From Aplysia californica (Eukaryota; Mollusca; Gastropoda; Aplysiida; Aplysiidae): DNA of 64,000 bases. The stretch lies in NCBI RefSeq assembly GCF_000002075.1, contig NW_004797434.1, positions 11,295 through 75,294 of the forward strand, given 5' to 3'. This document shows positions 25,501 through 37,500 of the stretch, piece after piece; positions within the stretch are counted from its first letter, which is position 1; each line of letters starts with the position of its first letter. The position numbers were made by a program, and so were the translations under genes. A model generated the notes under the pieces. That model was not told the origin of the DNA, ran no database searches, and saw nothing but the letters and a program-made list of their open reading frames with translations.

Positions 25501-28500
25501 ATCTACAAAATTAGACTACCACCCTTACCCAACATGTATAAAACTAAGCAAATGTTTCCATAAATTCATTTAGAGTAATGGATATAAAGAAACAGCAGAA
25601 TTTTTAAAAAATCCAGCTGCAAGGAATTCTAACATACACCGAGGCACTACGTTCAGGGATTTTCATTTCAGTTTCCTGCTGTTTTTGGATTGACAGTGGG
25701 TTTTTAAAATAGTTTTAGTAAGAGTTTTACTGCACTTGCAACACAATAAGGATATATATGTGCCGAAGATTAGAGGTGTTACAAGAGAGTAACAAACACA
25801 GAAAAGAAGGAGGGGAGATAAAGACAACAGATGTTTGATAGGAAGGAGGAGCAGACCACACCAGAGCACCCGCCAACCACCCACTGACAGTATTTCGTTA
25901 AAGCAGACTTCGTTGTATGTTTCTATTCAAAATTATTTAGGACTTAACTGCTGATGACACAGATGAATTCAATTTCAATGCAGAGCCCATTTGTCTGAAG
26001 TCAGAGCCTTACAGTAAAAAGTCATAGATGGGCAAAGAATCAACCCAGTACATCACACTCTAAGAAAGCCTTAGAAGACTGCCAACTCTTTATCAAAGAG
26101 AGAGAGAACACAAAACAATTCCTCTTGACAAAATGTTAAAATCTTGTTGCACCAGCATCCTTTGTGTTTGAATAGTGAAATGATTTTTGTAAGCAAAACC
26201 CCTAAAATCTAAAAAGACACTGGATCATGAGGGCTCGAATAAAGAAATGGGGAAAGAAATAGAAAAAAAAAAAAAGAAAGAAAATCACCAAGTGGAGAAG
26301 TAGCTCTCGGACTTCCTAGGCCAACAGCGAGATTGGGGCTGGCACTCCTCGGGGCGGGAGAAATGTTGTCGGGAGCATCCGTGCTGACCGACAGGCCCTG
26401 CTTGAAATCCACCGGCACGGGCACTTCATGCATGGCTTGACGTAACCAGCGCTGCAAGATAGTTTAGTAAAAAGTTTTAAGGCACTTGCAACACAATAAG
26501 GTCAAATAAGCGCAGAAGATTAGGTGTTACAAGAGAGTAACAAACACAAAAAAAGAAGGATGGGAGAAAAGGACGATAGATAGATGTTTGATAGGAAAGA
26601 AGAAGCAAACCACACCAGAGTACCCACCAACCACCCCGCGCTGCAAGAGAGACCACACAGAGTAAACAACCACGTTTGTTTTGTTTTAGTAGAGGTTTTA
26701 CGGCGCTCGCAACTGCAAAAGGTCATATGAGCGCCAGAAGATAAGAGGTGTCACAAGAGATCAACAAACATAAAAAAAGAAAAAGGAGAGATAAGGACGA
26801 TAGATGTTTGATAGGAAAGAAGGAGCAAACCACACCAGAGCACCCGTCAACCACCCACACAACTACGTTTACTCCACAAACACTGGTTGTAACGGAATCA
26901 AGCCGACTTTTCCCCCCCAACATCTCATGAGATTTGCTTCAATTGCTACGCACAGACATTCTTCAAATGAACTTCTCTCTATGGAGTTCCATAAGAAGAA
27001 CGCGTTAGCTTCAAATGGTACCCACACATTAGCTTCAAACTGTATCATTATAATACTGATTAAAAAAAAAAATTCAACAGAATCCTGTAGTACATTGTGC
27101 ACTGTAATGGAAATCTGCCCAACAAAAACTAGTATAAGAGCAAGAAGAAAATCTTTTCCTTTGCCATCTAAAACAGTGACGATGAAAAACAAGGACAAAG
27201 CCACAATACCCAGTAGATATAAAATGCAGCATTCACACAAACTCAACAATCTCACGTTCTAAACAGATATCAATACAAGTCACAACATTAATCATCCAAG
27301 ATAATGCTTTTTACCACCCCTGCCTCCACAAACCTTCTTAGCAGAGCCTGCTGCATTGGCATCTGAGCCTTTACTGCAGCCTGCGCTCTGGGAGTTCCTT
27401 CTCTGCAGATGATCCATTGTGTTCACATGAGGGCTCGGTAAACATTGTACAAACATTTCTTCTTGCTTGTTCTCATCCTCATGTTTATTTGACCACTCTG
27501 TGAATAAATGCTGAAAAAAAAAAGAGAAAAAAACCGAAAAAAACCCATGAGGAATTATTATTTTTATAAAGAAGCAAAAGGTATTCATAATACAGTAGTC
27601 TCCACCTAAGATCCCGGTGCTCGGGAGCAAGGCGAACCAGGATCTTAGGCGAACCGGGATCTTAACCGACGAACCCAGGGAAGAATCTATGGTGACCCAT
27701 GTTAAGGCTCATCATCATTGCCTTTCTCCACCCTGCATCAGGGTATAGGCCACGGACAAACACCCCCCACTTTTCTCTATCCTGGGCTAGCCTCTTGTTC
27801 CCCGAGGTCTTCCCCTTGATCTCTTGCCCTGTGGGTTCCAATCCAAAACTTTCTTTGTTATGCAGCTGCCTGACTTATGTTAAGGCTCACAATCGGTAAA
27901 ATGGTCTCCCTCCACTCTACAATGAACTGACGTGCCCGCTTGGTGGGTTTATGGCATATGGCGAGCAAAGAGTGGTTAACCTTGACCTATTACGGTGCAT
28001 AGTGGAATGAAGCGTGCCATTTTGACTTATCATGCTATCATGAGTCTCAAGATCTACGCTTATCCAGTTGCCCCTCCCCTTTACCTGTCGAAAATTTATA
28101 GCTTTCCATCTCTGACCAAGCCCCCTCCCCCACAAAACCGCCTGTGTCGTTACACACCATTACGTTGTGAACACACCAATTAAAATTCAGTCCGTCTCGC
28201 AAATTCGGGAGTAGAGACAACTGCTGCAATGGTCAAGGAAGAGTTCACAGTTTGATGTGATCCCGCCTGGAGCGAATGTGTAGGCCCTACCCACCCAGCG
28301 AGTGATGCAAGTTTAGGGGGAGAGCTCAGGTGTGAGTGTGATGTTCGGGGAAAACAAACACGTCGGTCAGTTCACACCCCGGCGTGATCCCGTCTGGGGC
28401 AAACTTTGTATCGCTTCATCGAGTTTTACAACGTGTATGCGATCACATTCATGAGAGTGGCTGATCTCTGACGCGACGGACAGTTTATTGATCTCAACTT

Positions 28501-31500
28501 TTCACTCTTGGTTGATCGGCTGTGCCAGCCCGGGTTGTTTCTCAAATTATGATCTGAAATGCGGGATCTTAGCCGAATGTCAACCATCAGAGCGGAATCT
28601 TAGAGGTGACTTTTGTATAGTAAAAATTCTGTTTTCCTAAAACAATGGGATTTTAAGCGAACCGGGATCGTAAGTGGTGGGATCTTAGGTGGGGACTACT
28701 GTACTGGAACACCGAGTTTTTTAAAAAGTTCTTGCACCACAACTAGATCATATAAGTGCCAAAGATAACTGTAATCAGAGAGTAGTATACATTTTTTTTA
28801 GGCTCAGCACCCCGATCAACACAATTGGGTTATTTAAGAGGTGGGTCCTCCGAATTTAATGTCCATCTCCAGCAGGACCATGCCAAATAGGTTGAGAGCC
28901 TTGAAAGCAGCACAAAACTACTTGAGTACAAGAACACCCAGTCTAGAATTCTGACCAGGGCCATACGCTCCATAGCCTTGCAAGATATTAACTGAGCAAA
29001 CAGAGTGCCCTAAGAAGGGGGAGACATGAGGATAAATGTTTGCTACAAAGCAGCAGCACAGAAGTAAATAACACTAAAGCAACCACCAACCACCCACCTA
29101 GTACATTGAACATAAAATGAACATAAGAATTTAAGACTGAAACTATCAATAATGTAAATGTGTGACGGTGATTTAAGAGAATACTCACTAAAACGAAAGG
29201 AAAAAAGTATTTAACGGCCAGAAATCTTCAACTCGCTCTTCAACAACACCTTGAAACCATGGTCTTCATCTTGAAAAAAATTTTCTGAGCTTGTTGGATG
29301 TTATCCAAACAGACGTCAAGTAGAATAATGAGGCACAATAAATGGATATGAGAAGAACACAAAAAAAATATTTAAAAATTGTAAATTGAGACAACTACCT
29401 TTTTCGTCTTGATGAACTTGAACTCAGAGCTGTTGTCCACATCGGTAGAGGGTACAGGGGCGCTAACAGGTGTGGCGGGAACAGACGGGGTGGGTGGCAC
29501 TGACAGCGGGGTGGCTGGGAAGCTGCTGTTACTGTTGCCCTCATCCGTGGACAGAGATGCAGTATCCGACAGAACAGAGGTGCTCTGGACCCGGCTTTTC
29601 CTGTTTTTCATTGAACAAGGAAGTATGAAAATGACGAAGCTCCATCTGTTACCACCAAGTACAAAAATCAGGGATACAAACATGTGAGTCAAAAATTCCT
29701 TTCTTAAGATACAGAAAAGTTTGGGTTTTTTCTTCCATTTTTTAAAAACAGTAAGAGCAACCGAACAATTGAACAATACCTACTGCTTAAACACCCAAAA
29801 TCCAAACAAACGATTCTAAAGGCATCTTAAATTGTTCTGGAAGTAAGAGCAATGGACCAGTTAAAAGTAGAAAAAAAACATGTAGTTTTCTCCACCACCA
29901 TACCTACTTAGTGCAAGACTATACCATGTGCCATTTTGAAAAGTGACTTATGATGGAGTCTTAAACGCTGAACCGTCGCCATACCCCCGATTCACAACAT
30001 TCCAAACTTTTAACATGAACCAACACATTTCCCAGCAGACCAGATAACAACAAAAAAAAGACACCCTTACTCAACAAACCTTCTTTTTCTTTTGCCCATC
30101 CTTCTGACAACTTTCTGAGGAGACGGCTGTTCTTCCTTCACGGGCCTGGGCACCACTGGCGGCTCAGGCTGCGCTGACACCCCCGGTGGAGCCGCAGCGA
30201 CGGGCGACACACTGCCGGTGGGTGGGGACAGGACCACTGGGTCAGGCTGCTCTACCTTCACCTCTCCTTCTCCACCACTGCCGGGCCCCGGGGACTTCAT
30301 CTGTACGTCTGCTGCACCCTGCACGGGTTCCGGTTTCACTTCCGTCTCGTCGACTGGCCCATCCTGAGATCCCGTCCTCGAGTGACCGTTCCCCCCACCT
30401 TGGTTTTCACCTTCCTCTTTCTGAAATAGAATTCAATTTCAAAAATGATAACCAAAGCTATGAGCAAGAACTTTTTGAATTCTAGCATGTTCCATATTTA
30501 TTTTTTCACATCAAAAGACAAGGCGAACAGTTATATGAAAATCTGGTGGTGACAAAATGAAAGAAAGTTTCAGCATATGGGTTCAGCCCTACAAGAATAT
30601 TTTCACACTTCCTTTCCTCAAAATAGCAAAAGTTAAGACAATTACACCATCAAACAGTAGAATTATTAACTCCATGAGTTGGCACAAACCTTTTTAGACT
30701 TTGGTTCATGCCCTTTCTTAGTCACAGTGTCGCCTTTGGCAGCTGCTTCCTTGCGGCGTTCCTGTCTTTTCTCCATTTTCTCAAAAGCCTTCATAATTGC
30801 ATCAAGCTTTCTTTCTTCACGTGTCTGAAAACATTGAAAATTTATATACACAATGAATTATATCAAGCTAAAGAAAGGCAAAGTACCCCGACAAAATGAC
30901 TTAAATATGATCACATTAAAAAAGGAATACGACAAAAGAAAGCTTGACAAGCCATATTCTTTAACTTTCACTGTCTAGAAGTTGTGAAAAGTAAATTGTT
31001 TCCTTTTTCCCATTTGTTTCTCAAACTGAAACTTCTTACATAATTTGTAGACTATGAATCTCTTTTAATCTTCAAGGGATCAGCTACATAAATATCATCA
31101 ATATATGTCCAAACTTTGGATCTTTATAAAACCAGGAAGAGAATCACTTGGGAGTAAATTGTCCCAACCATGATATTTAAGGTAACTTTGTGATAATACA
31201 CAAATAGAATTTATTTATGACCCTCACTACATTAATAGGTCTAGTAAACCTGAGAGACAACAACCAGTCCCCATTTTCCACTGTCCGCTTGTACATTACA
31301 GCAGTGCTACAAAACATAAACTTGACATTACAAATACTGGGCCATCGTCAGAGGCACCTTTCTTCCCAATTTTAGTTGAAAAATAACGGGTGCCCTATTC
31401 ATGGTTCCGATTTAAGTGCTCTCTTCCTCATCAATTTTCTCAAAACTTAAAAAAAAAAAAAATTACTCAAGACGCCAACGGAATGAGGCTGACAGTATTA

Positions 31501-34500
31501 TACTAAAACCCACCATCTTCCTTGGACAGTCTGAAGCAGTGCCCGAGTCTTCTGTCTCACTGGTGGCTGTGTTTGTAGATGCTGCTGGTACTTCACTCTT
31601 GCAGTCCACTACTGTGTCTGGTTCTTCCTGACTTTGTCTGCGGGCCGACAGTCGTCTTTCTTTCTTCACTTCATTTTGGTGATGGTACGGGTGGTCTTTG
31701 TTGTCTTTCTCCTTTGTCTTGTGCTGAGGACAGAACAAGAGGGAGAATGAAATATTTCACACAGTAATCATGTTTTCCCTGAGTTGCTGAAAGCAATGTC
31801 AACGTATTGTTTTACAGACATTCAGTCGCATACTTTAATGTCTAAAGGACAGTGTTTCAAATCTTTTTTATGGCAGCATGTCTGTTCCAACTCCTAAATA
31901 AATTTCCTAATTTCAGGACACATATATAATTCTCAATACTTTTCTTGACACTAAAATGTTTACTTTAAATACTCTTTCAAGAAAGTTTGCAAACTCAAAA
32001 GAGAAAAATCAAGGGGAAAGCTTTCTCTTTGATGAGTAGTTATTACCTCTTTGTTCTTCCCTTGTTTTTCTTTTGTGTGACTCGTGGCGTTAGGTAAACT
32101 AAGTACTGGCTTCTCTTCATTTGCAGGTTCCTCCATTATTCGACTGGCTCTCCTCGAGGACACTGGTTTAGCTGGTGGTGTCAGTGGTGTTGCTGGGGGA
32201 GGCGACTTCTGTTGATTTAAAAGAAAAAAAGATGTCAGATGTCAATGACACAACTCATAACAAAAAGTTGCACGGAACAAAAAAGTAAGGCATCAGCCAG
32301 GCTGATTTTTCCTCACCTAACTCTGAGTCATAATAAATGTACGGCTTTCTAAAAATAAAGCTTAGTAGGTCTTCGATTATGGAATGGGTAACATTTTGAT
32401 AGAATCTGTATATAAATTATAGTTTATCAAATCAATGTTTAGAGCTCTTCACAATGCTCTTTTAAAAATGCATACAGCTCATATATGTAAACAAATCTAA
32501 AGTCTTCATCACAGTTTACACAATGGAAACTGGCTCTTTTTTTCCGGCATATCATGTCCTAAACTCTAGGAGCTGAAATCATGGTTTCAGATACAACCAG
32601 GGACACCACTGGGATTTTTATGAAAATAGCTGAAAAATTTATGAAGTAGCATAAATATTTACCACCAAAAAACAGCTAATCGACACACCTAAAGTGGTTA
32701 AACAAAAAACAAAGGCCGTGAATAATAATTGCTATATGTGAAAATATCAAACATAGTTTTTTTTTTAATCTGGAAAAATGGCATCCTAATACAAATCTAT
32801 GATTTTAGAAAACTTGCCTGCAATGATGAGTCTTTCACATCAAATGCTCCCATGGTGGACGCTACGTCCAGCTGACCGTCCAAGAGTGCTGAGGCGGCCA
32901 GGAGTGTAGACACGTTTGACAGTTTCACAGGGCTGCTCAGTTTTGGAGGAGGCGGAGGGCTGGATGCTGTTGAGAACTTAATCTGCAGGGCTTTTACTGG
33001 AGTAGTGTTGCCCTTGTTGGGGCTGCCCACAGGAGGGGACCGACTCGCATTCAGTTCCTCACAAGGTGTTTTCTCAATCTCCACTGTCGACTGGCGTCTT
33101 CTCTTGATACCAAGCTCTTTCTTTGCTGACCTGGGCACAAAAAAATATTTTTTTATATGACGCTGAAGTCATAAATAGATATCTGGGATCATATGACAGC
33201 AAATGCAAGTACAGTCGAAATTTTTTGAGATGGCCAACTTAATGTCCAGGAGAAATGTGGTTGTCTTAGACATGTCGATGTTTGAACAGTGACATTTAAA
33301 TTTTTTAAAAATTGTTTTTTAATCCAAGGGGAAGTGAGATGTGGGTGTTTGTGACGGTGATTGTCTTTGACAGGTGGCCGTTATGGCAGATTCAATTGTA
33401 GATGCACGTCAACACCCAACTGCTCAGGATTTCCCAAAAAGAAGGAAGTCTTACTAATAAAAAAATCTGTAAATAATTTTCTCAAATTTACGGCCTGCAG
33501 GACGATATTTTGCTGCCCCTACTTAGTATCAAAGATTACTATTAATGCAGCCAAAACGTTTCTTTTTTTTTTCTTTCATACCCACTTTTTTGCTGAAGTG
33601 TTGCCCTATTTTTACATATTTTCTCATTATTTATGGACTAGCAAAAACTATTTGGTTGTGTAAAAGTTACAGTTTCTTACAACTTTTTTTCATAGCACAT
33701 TTTATTTGAGAAAAGCAGAAAAACTACTCCCCCCCCCCCCCCCCCCATTTTTTTCAGCTTTCATTTTCATTCCCAAAAAAGAAAAAAGAAAAAAATTACA
33801 AGTTGGAAAAAGAATCATTACAATTTTATTATTGGTAAATTATGTCTTTATTATTGGTAAATTATGTCTAAATCCCTTTAAAATGTGTTCCCCATCACCT
33901 CCGTCTTTGTCTGCTCCACGCAAAATAACTATTGCTCAGAGCTTGCTCCCTATTTACAAGCATCCCATGAAAGCCTTTTCTGTCTGGATTATGCATCTGA
34001 ACCATGAACATCTGTTGAACATCAATAATCTTTTTTCAATACTCAGTACTCAGGAAAATCTAGTTTTTTGCTTTTACAATAATACACTTACTTGTGGGAA
34101 TTTTTCACTTTTTTCCAATATCTTGACACTGCACAGTTGTTCTTTATACAGGCACACTCAACACAATAGGAACTGGAAGAGAAAAAGCATTAAAAAAATT
34201 ATTATCTTGCAATATTCATACACAAAAAAGTAAGTAATCCCATTATTTTTCTGTTTTTCTGAACCGAGTTGGCCAAAATGGGAAATGCTAAACAGAACAA
34301 TACACATAAGAAAATGGGGATAAAGAAAACAAAAACTTGACTTTTACTTTGTGGTTTTACAAAGAGATAATTCACTTTTTAAACTCCGGACCTCATTCCC
34401 AAAGGCATAAATGTGAACCATGCTGACAAAATGAGTAACTTCTTGGATTCGAGCCCTATGGAAATAGGTGTACCACGCTTAAAGGTGAAGTTTTTACTAT

Positions 34501-37500
34501 TTATAAGAATGAAATAGTAAAAGGCTTTTTATACTTAGAGAACATGGCATCAATAGAAAATTTACAAATTTGATCCTAGTTTCAATTTTTGGCCAATATC
34601 TCCATCTGTGGAATGCGAGAAGTAACTCATTTTGTTAGCACGCCTCACAAATTGTTCATGGTCTACTATGATAAGTAAACTGTCGCAACCTAAAGTGGAA
34701 TTCACCCACGAAATTTTTTTCCCGCAATTCAAAACTGAAGGGCCCCGCTGCAAAAAGAAATTTTCATTACAGTCACTCAAATATTCTTTCACCAGTCTTT
34801 GATACAAATTTTCAGAAGAACAACCCGCACCCCACAAAGTAGACAAAGTTAAAACTCACCATTCTTGATAGTTGTAGTCAAAAGGTATTGTGATTTCCAC
34901 TTGACTAGAAATCTCATGCCGAGAAACAATCAAAAAGAATACCTTTCCTCCATCAAATGTGTGTTGAACCTGCAAGTAATAAAAAGCATTAACCAACATG
35001 TTATTCCTCTCGAGTCACAAGTAATGAGCAAGATTATCATACACAAATCCAGTTGCTAGTCGACATCAACATATTTACTTTATGAAACATCATTCACTAT
35101 TCAGGTCTGTCCTATGTATAATAGAAATAGACACACTTTTTTCATTTGTACAGTCATTTGATAAAACAAACAGCAAAGCATACTACATTACATGCAAGAA
35201 CGATCACCCCACATTCAAATGAAGACACTAAAAAAGAATTTACACTAGTTATTCTGAAATTGAATCAAGACTACTTTCACAAATTGAGGATCTTTTCTCA
35301 TTTCATTCACATTTTACATAAGACAGTCTAAACCTGCTTGATACCTCAGTTGATACAGGTACACTAAAACAAAACAAAAAGAAATACAAAAGAAAATTTT
35401 TAAGAAATCTAATCTCAATCCAACCTCAGAGTTTGGAGAGCATGACCTCCGGATGAAACGAGACTCATTGCCATAATTCCGAGCATCTACACATAAGTCA
35501 ACATCCAGTCTTGAATAAAACAGAACAAATGGTTGCAACCTGTAATAAATGGGGAAAAAAGAAGAGATAAATACTAAGACAAGCAACTGGTGGATAAAAA
35601 CAATAGTTGCACACAGTACAATGGGGGGGGGGGAAAGAAGAATGAATCAATATTTCAGCAGAAGGCTGCTTGACACTCAAGTATGGATTTCTTTCATCTG
35701 CTCCACAAAGCCAGATACTAAATTACAAGGGTAATTACTCTGCAAGCCTTCAGTTTTCGTATTGATCTACAAGGAAGTATCAGGCATCGTGGCCTGCTGG
35801 TGCCTTTCCTTTCTTTCATGGGAAACAAAAATCAATTTCCTCAGGCCTGAGAAAAACACAGGCAGGGGATAATGTGCATTTGCTGTAGAGAAAGAGTGAA
35901 GACACTAAAACTCTTCCCGCTTTGATATCTTCCTGCTTTGATATCTTCCTGTCTGTATTTTGTTTGATTTTCATTTCACAAGTAACTGACACTAACGAAA
36001 AGCTAATGAAACCAAAACAAAGAAAAACATATTTAATTTCTTTTAAACAGAAGAGAAAAAAAATCCCCTGTAAATCACCGGTACAAATCAATTTCTTACC
36101 CTGACCCCTCATCCATTCCATAAAAAAATTCGGAACGTACACATTTACCCAAGAAAATATATAAACTATAAAAGCTCAAAAACTTACTTTTTAAAACAAT
36201 TCACGTAAGAATGTTCCTTGTCATAGTCGTGTCTGAGCATCACTTTGCCTTTATACTCTATGATCGCCTGACCAGCAGGGATCTCTTGAGTGGCCCTCAG
36301 ACCCTGAAAGAGAAACATTTAGTTTTAGAAAAGAGTTTTACAGCACTTGCAGCATAAATTGGTCTTATTAGGCCCCCACATCACTGCAGGTGGTACTACA
36401 GAGTTACATACAGAGAAAATGAGGAGGAAAGATAAGGACGACAGATGTTTGATACAAAATAAGGAGCATACCACACTAGAAAACCCGCCAACCATCCACG
36501 AAAAAAGAAAAACTGTTCACTACCTTGGACTTAGAACCAAAGGTAACAGTACATTTGAAAAAGAGATAGAGACAAACTCGAGTGCAGATCCACATCTTGG
36601 AATACAAATATCATCCCAGCCCACCATCAGGTACACACGTAACAGACTCCAGTACCCGTCAACATGATCTACTTTTACTCACACCTCACTGTACATTTTT
36701 TGTTTGTTTTTAAAACAATTAACCCATTATGAGTATATACAGCTCCACTCTTACAAACTGACATTGCATCCCAAAGATCACAACAGAGGAAAACCAATAT
36801 AATATTCAGCTCTGAGAGCAAACAACCATTATGATCTCCTATTAGAATTATGAGGAAAACAGTTGTGTAAGCTTGAGATATTACTGTCTCATATTTTTAC
36901 TATGCAAAAGAACGATTTAAGCCAAGAACATACCTAGAATAACTTCAGAAAAATAATACCATAAGAGTCATGACGTGGCAGAATCAGGCGCTCGTCAATT
37001 TTTGGGCACATAGGGTTATTGGTACCATCTTAAAGCCTGTTCATTTGCCTTCCTTTTGGTGAAAAAAAATACCCATCTACCTTTAATAGAAGTAGGGACA
37101 TTTGCGATTGAAGGAAGTTAGAAGCGCCTGGTTTCAAAGGCAAAATTAGTGAGAAAATGGCTGCCAAAGTTTGGTAACTTCCATAGCCTGAGAGTCCTTG
37201 AAACCTGAAAATTTACATTTTTTGTGCCCTTAATTGTCTTTCAGTAAAATCCACACCAAAATGTGTTTTTCAATGGACATAAATGGTGTTGAGCCCAAAA
37301 AAAGAAAACAAGAAAAAAAAAATGGCCATCGGCCAAATAAAATGCCAATATCTGTGATTTCATAATTTTGACGAGCGCTAGAGTTCTCCACGATGCCTCA
37401 CATGTGGTAATCTAAAATAAGGAGTTAACAGAACTTGTAGAAGTCCTGTTTTAAAATACCCAAACAGTTCAAATAGACAAAGAAAACTTACATTACAGTC

